Assembly (NCBI RefSeq): GCF_002443255.2
Contig: NW_019211455.1
Span: forward strand, 37,043,472-37,107,471
DNA: 64,000 bases
Source: Varroa destructor
Lineage: Eukaryota > Arthropoda > Arachnida > Mesostigmata > Varroidae
Direction of reading: 5' to 3'
Under the pieces are notes generated by a model. It worked only from the letters and a program-made list of their open reading frames with translations. It had not been told where the DNA came from and did not search any database. The first letter of the stretch is position 1, and every line of letters begins with the position of its first letter. Positions 39,801-54,738 of the stretch are shown in pieces. The position numbers and the translations under genes were made by a program.

Positions 39801-42339
39801 TTTAATAGATCTTCCTTAAGAATAGCGAATACATGTGGTGCATAAACATTTTAACAAATCATGACGTTCAGGGTGTACTTCACTGAACGTAACGAGTAAA
39901 CCATTTTTATACCACATTTTTATACGAAATATCTTACATAGAAAATTATCTGAAAAACCTAATGAGAAAATTGTAATTTTGCAGGACTACCAAGACAATG
40001 TCGCTGGCAATTTCAGGCAGATCTGGATGAAACTGATGCTTGCAGATAACATCCTGAAAGATCGAAAATATCCACGAGCTTCATCAGCTAAGAAACAGTA
40101 CCGAAGGGTGAGAGATGCCAAAAAACTGGTAAGACAATCATGTCACGGGCTTAACATTAATAAACAAAGTATCCATTGCATTTAAGATAGTTGAAATGAA
40201 CAAGTTACATCCCAAGATGATGTATTTTGTTAATGAAGATGATCCGAATTGAAGAAAACGATTTTACGAATGGTACTTAAAAATACGAGCAGGATGCATA
40301 GCAAAAAAGGTTAGAGAAATACAGTTTGAAATTAAATGACGCAGTTCGTCGAAATAATTAAATTCACATGGATACCACCGAGTAAATTTACCAAACGCGG
40401 AACTTCAAGCAAAAAGTTAAGTAGATCATTCTGTCTTGGTAGTAATTATTTGAATCTACTGCGAAAATTTGTTTTAACAAGCGTTTAACAAAACTTTAAT
40501 GAAAATGACGAACTTCATTCCTGACAGGACGGAGCATTTGTACGTCTTTATTGTTGTATTAGAGCATATCTTGATGAAAATCTTCAGAATAGGTAAGTTG
40601 GACGACAACGTCCCATAGGGTACCCTGCCCGTTTTTCAGACTTGATGCCACCATACTGTTCTTGTGGAAATACTTTAAAAATGAAGTCTTCGCCAGAAAA
40701 ATGACGACATTAGATAATTTGAAAGTCGCCATTAGGAATCAATACGTCATAATATTAACCGAATGAACTAACTGCCGTATTGCCCAAAAGAGCAATAACT
40801 TTGAGCATTCATGGTTAGAACAAATTATTTGGAAATTCCAATATTAATTATATATAAATAATGACTAAAGCTATAGGGATCCACACTGTATATACATTTT
40901 CCGGAACGCCCCCTAGAGTATGCTTTGAGATATAAAAATATTATCAGTTAAGTTTATTTACTTCATTATGTTCTTTAATTTTACCATACACATTAATAAT
41001 GTTCATGTAAATTCATTAAAAGTTGATTCAAGGATCGCGCGCTGCAATCTCTTATAAACGATTGGAGTTACACTAAGGTTCAAAAAGGCTACACGTATCA
41101 ATTTCTTGTTGTCAAATTTGCGAATACGCAAAAAACCGATGGCTTTCGTGAGTAGCTTTAGATAACAACGATCAGTCGTACATTTTGTGGCTGGCGACGT
41201 GCTTATTAAGATTAATTATAAAATGTATTATTTCTCTATCGACGTTTGTTACATTCAGTCCAGCAGTAATTCCTGTGTAAAATTTAGGCTAACTATACGA
41301 AAAAAATACTACTTAGGATGAAAATCGTCGCTGCCATATAGGACTTACCTCACTAAAAATGCCATAATAAAGTGCTTTATATGACAAAACATTTTTGTAA
41401 CACTCAAGTTGGGTACTGCAAACGTCACTTTCATTGATAAATAGCAGAATCTCTACAAGTGATTATAGTAATAAAGGAGTGCATCTTGTGCCTTCTTGAC
41501 TTGCGCTTCAGTATTACAAGACGCCACACCTTTACACGTAAATTTGTAATCCGTAATAAGGTACAATAAAAAATGCCTCTTTTACCAACAAGATTATAAG
41601 GCAACATACATGGGATAATCACAAACATAGAGGACCACTAGAGGATGCATTTTTTCAGTATATACCATTCATCTCACATGCGTTCCTATTTTAAAATATA
41701 CCGAAAAGCTGTAAAGGTTGCGCATGACTCCCAGTTAGGCACCTAACAACAAAACGCTTTGACAACAAATTTGCGCCCGAGACAAACTTGCGTAAGATCT
41801 AATCAAGAAGTGCGTCTTGTTAAAGCAATATAAGCAATATCGGTTATTGCAGATCCCTATAGCCCTAATAGGCCCTAAGTTTCATTTAAGTGGATCTATA
41901 AGATGAACAAGGCGTAACGGATACCGGCTTACTGCAGTGATTTATACACGTCTCTACGTAAATCTTTTTGGCAACTGAATCTGGTGTAAATTGCAAAGAG
42001 ACAAAATAGAGACTGAACACTGCTAGCTTATGATGCAACTATCAAAGTATAATAATTATTAAATAAATTGTGCCAATGTGCCTTCCTTACACATTGATAT
42101 GCTATTTGCTAATTTTATCTCACTTCTTTAAACACAATAGATATTTGCATGTAATTTACGATTTGCCATTCCTGAAAGAGAATACACAGCGGTTACTGTA
42201 AGCATTGCACAGCAGTCTACCTTTGCCCGCTAAACTAATCTCGAGTATCAGATACAATTGAATCGTTCAGTGTCAAATTCAATGGTTCCATATTATCAAT
42301 CAATCGAGACATACCAGCCGGAGGCTCGACGGGCGACAT
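3752..42339 (-). CDS. CHERP: CHERP-like SURP/CID/G-patch splicing factor, 12 coding exons
   Basis: Joined minus-strand exons: 42339-42315, 36343-36179, 10821-10367, 10202-9999, 9769-9604, 8755-8538, 8371-8086, 7885-7692, 7415-7216, 6989-6720, 5071-4836, 3855-3752. All phases fit; the product is 840 aa (human CHERP is about 916). Domains: SURP at about 9-60 (KLAQFVARNGPEFE, FLFGGPFHQYY); Gly/Pro/Met-rich linker at 65-205; CID at about 240-400 (LVNDLLHHCQRK); Pro-rich linker; conserved LPAGLM and LPPSEHLLSALEAFYAPPSH-type block at 555-630; RS-like segment at about 640-750; G-patch at about 766-812 (GHQLLKKMGW); C-terminus with YENYRKSRGQHFISKMR. CHERP proteins are known as nuclear, U2-snRNP-associated factors, first linked to ER calcium handling. 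The domain order and the C-terminal block separate it from SR140/U2SURP and SCAF proteins. In-frame upstream ATGs exist (e.g. 42360), so the exact start is uncertain. Oddities are a GC-AG intron and a 25-kb intron. Confidence 0.93.
4836..5071 (-). CDS. CHERP: CHERP coding exon 11 (G-patch)
   Basis: Acceptor GCGACAG, donor GTGAGT. After an Arg/Ser/Pro stretch it encodes NKGHQLLKKMGWAGAGLG and EQGIAEPIKEAEVRD, a clear G-patch glycine pattern. G-patches typically bind and activate DEAH-box helicases such as DHX15. The open frame reading past the donor is intronic. Confidence 0.93.
6720..6989 (-). CDS. CHERP: CHERP coding exon 10 (charged/RS-like)
   Basis: Acceptor CATCCAG, donor GTAAGT. Encodes a highly charged segment (ESDEEAQRLEDVERSERNRR), a Pro/Ser stretch and a short RS-like tail (RSPSRSERSR). 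This corresponds to the arginine/serine region of vertebrate CHERP but has fewer RS dipeptides. Confidence 0.88.
7216..7415 (-). CDS. CHERP: CHERP coding exon 9
   Basis: This exon has no Met in frame, so simple ORF scans miss it. Starting after CACGTAG it reads LSDCTYEALNPAELRLPP, then PPSEHLLSALEAFYAPPSH, DRPRNVEGWEQLGIYEFY and KAKNAAKAE, colinear with the conserved vertebrate CHERP block. The acceptor seven bases further in (CTGTCAG) would break phase. The donor is GTATAC, with a two-base overhang. Confidence 0.92.
7692..7885 (-). CDS. CHERP: CHERP coding exon 8 (LPAGLM block)
   Basis: Acceptor ATTACAG, donor GTGATT. Encodes a Tyr/Gly-rich linker and then VPDLPYYKLPAGLMVPVVK, one of the most diagnostic CHERP signatures (vertebrate version: PYFDLPAGLMAPLVK). 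Enters with two bases and leaves in phase 0. Confidence 0.93.
8086..8371 (-). CDS. CHERP: CHERP coding exon 7 (helix and poly-Pro linker)
   Basis: Acceptor TTGACAG, donor GTATGT. Starts with a helical segment (KYAGFQKQHMDFVAHLTQQ) matching the QHEEFVTSLAQQ-type helix of vertebrate CHERP. An eight-proline run and a Pro/Gly-rich linker follow. The linker is much shorter than in human, which accounts for part of the smaller total length. Confidence 0.9.
8538..8755 (-). CDS. CHERP: CHERP coding exon 6 (CID end)
   Basis: Acceptor TTAACAG, donor GTAAGT. Encodes MSRALKDIAVPLFCTACN, then the final CID helices with LRNLWTANQYFDEGVV and YRARLIAENQD. The spacing and motifs follow vertebrate CHERP, where this region reads as a leucine-rich helix followed by LWEKNGYFDD. 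Confidence 0.92.
9602..9603 (-). promoter_or_regulatory. Non-canonical GC splice donor
   Basis: The minus strand reads AAAG/GCGAGT at the end of CHERP exon 5. GC-AG introns are a known minor class and usually have an otherwise strong donor context, as here. Using GC gives the phase-correct junction K-G-LDVMSRALK, which matches the family. The GT three bases downstream would shift the frame. Confidence 0.75.
9604..9769 (-). CDS. CHERP: CHERP coding exon 5 (CID core)
   Basis: Acceptor CTCTCAG. Encodes HGKTWILSRATDQARAQ through LHIVYLVNDLLHHCQRK, the most conserved CID helices, which in this fold family bind the RNA polymerase II C-terminal domain. It ends with a one-base overhang at a GC donor (AAAG then GCGAGT). 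The only nearby GT alternative, three bases further on, leaves the wrong phase for exon 6. Confidence 0.92.
9999..10202 (-). CDS. CHERP: CHERP coding exon 4 (CID start)
   Basis: Acceptor TTCAACAG, donor GTATGA, 68 codons, phase 0 on both sides. Encodes a Gln-rich helix and then the first part of the CID, with LDEFDRKL and METCTKEAIS, close to the vertebrate CHERP LDEFDNLL and TCTKDAIS-type sequence. Confidence 0.92.
10367..10821 (-). CDS. CHERP: CHERP coding exon 3 (Gly/Pro/Met-rich linker)
   Basis: Acceptor TTTTTCAG, donor GTGCAT. Encodes a low-complexity linker rich in Gly, Pro and Met between SURP and CID, ending in the helical segment ETLKKQIQESQ. In vertebrate CHERP this position is also Pro-rich and followed by a Gln-rich helix. 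The entering phase (two bases) matches the one-base overhang of exon 2 across the 25-kb gap. Confidence 0.88.
13306..13335. repeat. Short GCCG/GCCA tetranucleotide repeat
   Basis: Two GCCG-like units are followed by about five copies of CCAG/GCCA. It is GC-rich in an AT-rich intron. No function inferred. Confidence 0.7.
16705..16794 (+). CDS. Exon-like segment A, unidentified
   Basis: Open segment ending at a strong GTAAGT donor in phase 0. It may begin at an AATTAG acceptor (16705) or at the ATG at 16741. The ATG-started part reads MLRGSPGPVVQQELKEQI, which looks like ordinary coding sequence, and it lies on the strand opposite CHERP inside its large intron. I do not recognise the family. 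It could be part of a nested gene or chance. Confidence 0.25.
17365..17539 (+). CDS. Exon-like segment B, unidentified
   Basis: Begins in phase 0 after a TTTTTGTGCAG acceptor, 570 bp downstream of segment A and phase-compatible with it. It reads DNARKAAERILPYY and then LPVHDRYVTELISRMIAFYQ, with plausible amphipathic helices and good codon structure. The right end is approximate, since no strong donor decides it. The DNAR at the start recalls mariner transposases, but the rest does not fit that family. Confidence 0.25.
19187..19227. repeat. 16-bp direct repeat, two copies
   Basis: CAGACCCATAATTATC occurs at 19187-19202 and again at 19212-19227, a period of 25 bases. A small local duplication with no visible function. 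Confidence 0.8.
21482..21960 (-). mobile_element. Mariner-type transposase relic, copy A
   Basis: Translating the minus strand across frames gives pieces of a Tc1/mariner transposase in order: a WWN-KEIVYY-type stretch, an LQQAKETAQPELVDWKN-like segment, CYDNARPR (the conserved DNARPH site with a catalytic Asp), ASSDNH (the third-Asp region) and the C-terminal FFGEKPVKVYRNGIIVLPE with WQEVIDQNG after an in-frame stop. Several stops and frameshifts make it a dead copy. Terminal inverted repeats were not identified. It lies in CHERP intron 2 and is related to copy B. Confidence 0.75.
30303..30344. repeat. Inverted repeat with 19-bp arms
   Basis: Arms 30303-30321 and 30326-30344 are reverse complements with one mismatch and a 4-base spacer (GGCA). 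They sit in a locally GC-richer patch (about 30.18-30.56 kb) of CHERP intron 2. It could form a hairpin. Function unknown. Confidence 0.85.
34586..34627. repeat. Perfect 20-bp palindrome with 2-base centre
   Basis: The arm CTAGATCTAGATAGATGTCT (34586-34605) is followed by TT and its exact reverse complement (34608-34627). The arms themselves contain nested CTAGATCTAG palindromes. Possible cruciform or hairpin, or the tip of a transposon end. No flanking element was recognised. Confidence 0.9.
36179..36343 (-). CDS. CHERP: CHERP coding exon 2 (SURP domain)
   Basis: Begins after a TTTTCAG acceptor and ends at a GTAAGT donor. It encodes nearly the whole SURP/SWAP domain: LRNIIMKLAQFVARNG, then the conserved NPKFEFLFGG and the YY pair. 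The SURP fold is a splicing-factor interaction module. It is isolated from its neighbours by introns of 6.0 kb and 25.4 kb. Confidence 0.92.
37091..37866 (-). mobile_element. Mariner-type transposase relic, copy B
   Basis: The minus strand translates, across frames, to LLPLGRT and INSNLCCQQL-like pieces, then SPYCPNLVLSDYHLFQFLQN (third-Asp region of mariner) and FFAQKPQMFYNNEIVVLP. Upstream open pieces (37586-37866) fit the middle of the transposase. It is broken by several stops and frameshifts. TTGGGTCATCAAAAAAGT at 37091 looks like a mariner terminal repeat, but no partner was found. Same orientation as copy A and clearly related to it. Confidence 0.75.
39985..40128 (+). CDS. Exon-like segment C, unidentified
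   Basis: Starts in phase 0 after an ATTTTGCAG acceptor and can end in phase 0 at either of two donors, AGG/GTGAGA (40107) or CTG/GTAAGA (40128). It encodes a basic helix-rich peptide: DYQDNVAGNFRQIWMKLM, then ADNILKDRKYPRASSAKKQY. Family not recognised. Same strand and phase as segments A and B, 22 kb downstream, so a single nested gene is possible but unproven. Confidence 0.3.
42315..42339 (-). CDS. CHERP: CHERP coding exon 1 (start exon)
   Basis: Only 25 nt are coding: MSPVEPPA plus one base, ending at a GTATGT donor. The one-base overhang completes the Glu codon of exon 2, giving PPA-ELRN, which resembles the start of vertebrate CHERP (a short Pro-rich leader and then ELRN). The frame is open further upstream with Met codons at 42360 and beyond, so the protein could be a few residues longer. 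Chosen by homology and phase, without transcript support. Confidence 0.65.
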
Positions 42340-43289
42340 CTTGTCTATGCTTTTATTCATTCGAAAGCTTTTCACAATCGTCCGAGTGATAAAAATTTCA
42401 CGATGCGATAACGGCACGAACGCACACCACTGTACAGGTAAATTGACGTTTTTCTATAGAGATTGCCGACAACAACATCCATGAGATTCTGAACATCAAC
42501 AACAATAACAAGGTATTAAGCGTAAGCTGTCATATTTCGTTGCGGCTGCATCAACAGTGAGCAGAACTCGTCCTGACAGCGCAGCTTAGGATGTCCACTA
42601 AATTTAGAAATACATGGAAATCGGCTAGACCCGAAATCAACCACAGATACATTTAGTTTTAGTCCAGAAGCAATGTCTCTAATGTAATTCCACCACCGGC
42701 ACTACCAGATCTAAAATTTCAAACAGTTGTTTCTTAGCTGTGAGCAGAAAAATCGTCTGCTACGGCAGTTACCGTCGTGGATCGACGCATGCGCGAAGAA
42801 CTTTTTGCCGGTTTGCGTTAGTTATTATTAAACACAACGACATCTATGGGCGCACCGGCGGTCGGACGGTCTACTACTCTCAAAATTACTGAATATCGTA
42901 CGCATCAGTAAATGGCTAACGACAGCGTTCTTTCTTATCGCCAAAACAAGTGCGTCAAAGCTAGCGATCTACTAGTGAAACATCTAGACGCCTAATGAAG
43001 AGCAACCACATTATTGCGCAGTTACACGCGCTGGTTCATCTTCATGTCCGCGTATAGCGGCCCTAAGATATTTCCACGTTTCATACATGTTCACTCTCTC
43101 TGCCGGGGACTGAGTTTGTTTGTGTTAGAAGATTCTTTCCTTGTCGTCAAGCCTTCGTTCGAATTACCGACTCTCGGCTGTTTCATGTAGTTTGCTCTCC
43201 GCTGTAAGCAAAATATGAAAGTATAATGCACTTATTTAACAAAAATACGCAGTAGAAGAGCATATTCTATAAAAATTTTTCAGAAAAGC

Positions 43290-45075
43290 CACATCTTACA
43301 CATATACATATACATATATATATACATACATACACATATACGTACATACATACACACATAGGTACATACGTACATACATACATACGTACATACATACATA
43401 CATACATACATACATACATACATACATACATACATACATACATACATACATACATACATACATACATACATACATACATACATACATACATACATACATA
43501 CATACATACATACATACATACATACATACATACATACATACATACATACATACATACATACATACATACATACATACATACATACATACATACATACATA
43601 CATACATACATACATACATACATACATACATACATACATACATACATACATACATACATACATACATACATACATACATACATACATACATACATACATA
43701 CATACATACATACATACATACATACATACATACATACATACATACATACATACATACATACATACATACATACATACATACATACATACATACATACATA
43801 CATACATACATACATACATACATACATACATACATACATACATACATACATACATACATACATACATACATACATACATACATACATACATACATACATA
43901 CATACATACATACATACATACATACATACATACATACATACATACATACATACATACATACATACATACATACATACATACATACATACATACATACATA
44001 CATACATACATACATACATACATACATACATACATACATACATACATACATACATACATACATACATACATACATACATACATACATACATACATACATA
44101 CATACATACATACATACATACATACATACATACATACATACATACATACATACATACATACATACATACATACATACATACATACATACATACATACATA
44201 CATACATACATACATACATACATACATACATACATACATACATACATACATACATACATACATACATACATACATACATACATACATACATACATACATA
44301 CATACATACATACATACATACATACATACATACATACATACATACATACATACATACATACATACATACATACATACATACATACATACATACATACATA
44401 CATACATACATACATACATACATACATACATACATACATACATACATACATACATACATACATACATACATACATACATACATACATACATACATACATA
44501 CATACATACATACATACATACATACATACATACATACATACATACATACATACATACATACATACATACATACATACATACATACATACATACATACATC
44601 ATACATACATACATACATACATACATACATACATACATACATACATACATACATACATACATACATACATACATACATACATACATACATACATACATAC
44701 ATACATACATACATACATACATACATACATACATACATACATACATACATACATACATACATACATACATACATACATACATACATACATACATACATAC
44801 ATACATACATACATACATACATACATACATACATACATACATACATACATACATACATACATACATACATACATACATACATACATACATACATACATAC
44901 ATACATACATACATACATACATACATACATACATACATACATACATACATACATACATACACACATACATACATACATACATACATACATACATACATAC
45001 ATACATACATACACACATACATACACACATACATACACACACACACATATACATACATACATAGATACATACGGC
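43290..45075. repeat. Giant CATA/TACA tetranucleotide microsatellite
   Basis: A nearly perfect (CATA)n tract occupies about 1.7 kb. One pure block runs from about 43386 to 44599 (about 300 copies), a one-base phase shift follows (CATCATAC near 44600), and a second pure block runs to about 44958. Degenerate edges carry CGTA and CACA variants. Because the unit is 4 nt without stops, all three minus frames are open and translate to MYVC repeats. These are not genes. Confidence 0.98.
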
Positions 45076-45330
45076 TTGTTATTCTGATCAACCTTCCAAC
45101 CGTTTATTCCTCTGGAGTTTTTGCGCTCAAAGCCGCTAATATAATAATAACCGTAGAATGCTTTATGTTCAGCTGGCACGATTCAGTCGCCTAATGTGAA
45201 ACTCGAATGTCTAAACCGAAGATTTTTTTATTTAAAAGACATCAGGTCCTAGGTTTCACCAGAAAATAAACATAAGAAAGGCAAGAGGGATCCGGGAGCT
45301 CGGTCTACTATAGTCTTTGTCGCAACAAGA

Positions 45331-45519
45331 TTACTTCTTCTTTAGAACCTCGACCACATATTTGCACATTGATACCGAGCACAATATGGGTCCAATGGTC
45401 CATGTCAGTGAGGCCGCCAGGTTCACTCCCTGCCGCTCAAGTACTATACACTCCCAAAAAGTGTGCTAGATCGGTTCTATACCTCTAGAGTTTCAGAAGG
45501 TACAAATATCGCGGGTCGA
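45331..45519 (-). mobile_element. Non-LTR retrotransposon ORF2 C-terminal relic
   Basis: One minus frame reads STRDICTF-stop-NSRGIEPI-stop-HTFWEC, then IVLERQGVNLAASLTWTIGP. This fits the C-terminal cysteine/histidine motif of Jockey/R1/I-type retrotransposon ORF2 proteins (C..C...HTFWxC), followed by a LAxxL..TGP tail. In-frame stops mark it as dead. The match rests on motif pattern only. Confidence 0.5.
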
Positions 45520-45549
45520 TTTATCCATTCGCCTATCTATCGAGCTGCC

Positions 45550-45576
45550 AGGACTCCGACCGTGCGTCGGAGTCCT
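45550..45576. repeat. Perfect 11-bp stem hairpin
   Basis: AGGACTCCGAC, spacer CGTGC, GTCGGAGTCCT. A perfect inverted repeat immediately outside the non-LTR relic. It could be a hairpin or a small insertion end. Function unknown. Confidence 0.9.
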
Positions 45577-46088
45577 ACTGCCGCTTTTGCGCGATTCTTA
45601 GTTAGTCGCTGGCCGCTACAACAACTAGTTTAAGTGACAATAAAGACGCAGGACGCCAAGCGTTGGCCTTGGCTGGGCGGGGCTTTCGGACGGCCTTTTT
45701 GTTTACATCTGTCGAACAGCGATTGGCTGCATGGCGTTGTCGTACGAGGGTGTGAGAGCGAATGCTGCTTATGGCTTCTGTGGAGACAGGCCAAGCCACA
45801 GCGACTCGACAAATAGTACGCTAGCGGCAGTAGCAGCACGCTGATCTAAGCTGTGTTAAGCTGCTAGGCTAGCAGCAGTCATCGTTACTCTACTGCTAGA
45901 TGATATTAGTGGTGCTGTTCTAGTCAGCGCAGGAAACAGCTTCCTGCAGCCGCACATAGCGGCCTCCCAGTCACACCGGCGCGACCGTTTGAAAGTGGAA
46001 AGGGTCCTGTCAGCATCGACAGCGGTAATGGTGGTGATGTCGCTGTGTGGCTGCTTTGCCTAGGCAAGAGTAAAGGGTAAGGGTTATG

Positions 46089-46096
46089 TATATATA
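46089..46096 (+). promoter_or_regulatory. TATA-like sequence, possible kinase-gene promoter
   Basis: TATATAAA sits about 2.0 kb upstream of the kinase start codon, in the GC-richer, triplet-rich area typical of a 5' region. No initiator or transcript evidence is visible, so promoter activity is inference. Confidence 0.25.
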
Positions 46097-47589
46097 AATG
46101 GCGAGCAACGGTGAGGACGCCGTGTCGCCAATGTGAAAGTTCAGGGAACGCCGCGTTTTAGTCAATTTGTGTTGCAGTTGTGGCTGTCGTCGGCCCTGAG
46201 GGGCAGCCAGCGTAGGCTTCAAGCACCGCTAACACCATCTGCGTTGTGCAGAGAGACAACAGCCAGCACACACAAAAGCACCCATCGACAGCATCATCGT
46301 CCCGTTCTGTACATCTGACAAAGCAACAACAACATCCATTTCGGTTAACTAACCAACAAGTCACTATCAGTTTGTTGTTCGTGTCATGTTTGTCAATCTA
46401 CGGAAAAAATCGCCCGACGACGACGATGATGATGATAACAATAACAACAACAACAACAACAACAATGACAACAACGTAAAACGTCAACATTTATCGTACT
46501 ATTAACCGCAACTGCCGAGTTATTTCAGTTCGATTCAATCTCGATGATCTCGTGTGATATTACCAATATCAAATCGGCAGTAACTAGAGTAACGAGCTGA
46601 GGTGCTTGCGTGCGTACGACCCTGCTAAAGCTAGGGAAGATTGGTAGAACAGCACATCCAACAATAATAACAACAGCAGCGTACAACGAAAGCGGGACAA
46701 CGGATAACTAATAGCCAATTAACCAGTGAAAAAAACAGCGTCTCGACCACCGATCCTACTACGGTATCCCTACAGCCCCTACCCGCGAATGCCTGATCTG
46801 ATGATCGCCATCACACTGCGTCAGAACGGAAAAATTCAGATTGGCAGCAACAGCGGCCGTAGTAGAATTAACGTGCCTGCTAATATTGTTGTCGTCATTG
46901 CTGTTGTTACAAGTTGTCAACCCCTGCTAATACTACCTCGATCTACGACTACAACCGGCTACCCAGAGTTACCATAGCGATTCCAGCTCGCTGCCAACAG
47001 CTGCTGATCTCATATTTTTCATTAGCATCCTGCAAAATAGCGCAGAAGGAACAGTCAGCCGTAAGGCGATAAGAAACAAAAGTGAGAGAGTTCATGTTCA
47101 AGCGACGACCGTAAAAATCAACGGATGATAGAGTTAGCTTACAGGTGAAGAGGAGGAGATACAAGACCAATATCGTCACGACAACCTATATTATATTATA
47201 ACCACTATATTAGTACGGCCATCGATCTGTTAGCACGGTCAACATCAGCTGAACGTGTTTCTACTGCTGTTAATGATAAGCGACGTACGGTGCGTGATTT
47301 AGCTATCCGAATTAGTCTCGAGTGCGTTTCTTCATTTGTGCATGCTTCCTGTACGTAAAAAAAATAGCAGAAAACACGAACACGAGTGCTCTAGGAAACG
47401 AAAAAAAAATCTTCAATGCAACCACAGTGTTATTACGGACTGTACTAGCAGTATCGTTCCTGAACTGATCGACAAATGTGTGCCTATACACATATCCTTT
47501 CATGTAGTGGATAAGCACAATCGATAGACGAGGCCAACGAGCTGCAAAGTTACAACCACGAAGAGGAGGACGCCACCGCCGCCGTGAAG

Positions 47590-47590
<1 letters not shown>

Positions 47591-47626
<36 letters not shown>
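47591..47626. repeat. (AGC)12 triplet repeat
   Basis: Twelve perfect AGC units, about 460 bases upstream of the kinase start codon, probably in its 5'UTR or promoter. Frames across it read as poly-Gln, poly-Ser or poly-Ala by-products. Confidence 0.95.
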
Positions 47627-47627
<1 letters not shown>

Positions 47628-48085
47628 GTATCGAGCCAGTAGTCCCATTTTGAGTTTTTGTGCAGGAATACAGTGTGGGACAATAGCGTGCCATTGCTGT
47701 CTATTGGTTCAGTCTCGAAATCTCCATCTCAGGATAACGCTACAACGCTTCGACACAGAACCAAGCCGACATGATTTTCGTTGCATCTGTTCACTAGTAT
47801 AGTGTTGTTCGCTTAATCATCACCAGTTGATCTTTTCGACGCACCACCCACGTTTACCCCGTACACTCACCCATCTGTTAGAGTAACAGTGCCAGCGAGC
47901 ATAATAAAAACAGCAGAACTGAAAAACAAGTTTATACCGTTGAAAATCAGTGACAGACGTCGCAGGGGTGTATTGTTAAAACTATCGATCAATACAGCGG
48001 GGCCTAACTGGCGCTTGTGCTCGCGAGGTTCTGCCTGCTACAACAACAACAGTCAGTCATCGGTGTCAGTGAAAGCTCTGACGTT

Positions 48086-54738
<6,653 letters not shown>

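Larger units (their letters stand above)
36344..42314 (-). other. CHERP intron 1, about 6.0 kb
   Basis: Runs from the GTATGT donor of exon 1 to the TTTTCAG acceptor of exon 2. It contains the second mariner relic (37.1-37.9 kb) and a plus-strand exon-like segment at 39.98 kb. The remainder is AT-rich DNA without other recognisable features. Confidence 0.65.
42340..48085. other. Divergent intergenic region between CHERP and the kinase gene
   Basis: The two genes are transcribed away from this 5.7-kb interval, so it should hold both promoters and 5'UTRs. From left to right it has an AT-rich CHERP-proximal part, the CATA microsatellite, a non-LTR relic, and a GC-richer, triplet-repeat-rich part near the kinase gene (45.6-48.1 kb). 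Short open frames within it look like by-products of repeats. Confidence 0.6.

Noticed and set aside
42235..42417. 60-residue minus-strand frame as a separate small gene
   Set aside because: Its middle contains the CHERP start exon with a good donor; the remainder reads into the intron to a stop.
43267..45179. Long minus-strand open frames translating to MYVC repeats
   Set aside because: A stop-free 4-nt repeat keeps all frames open; this is the CATA microsatellite, not protein-coding sequence.
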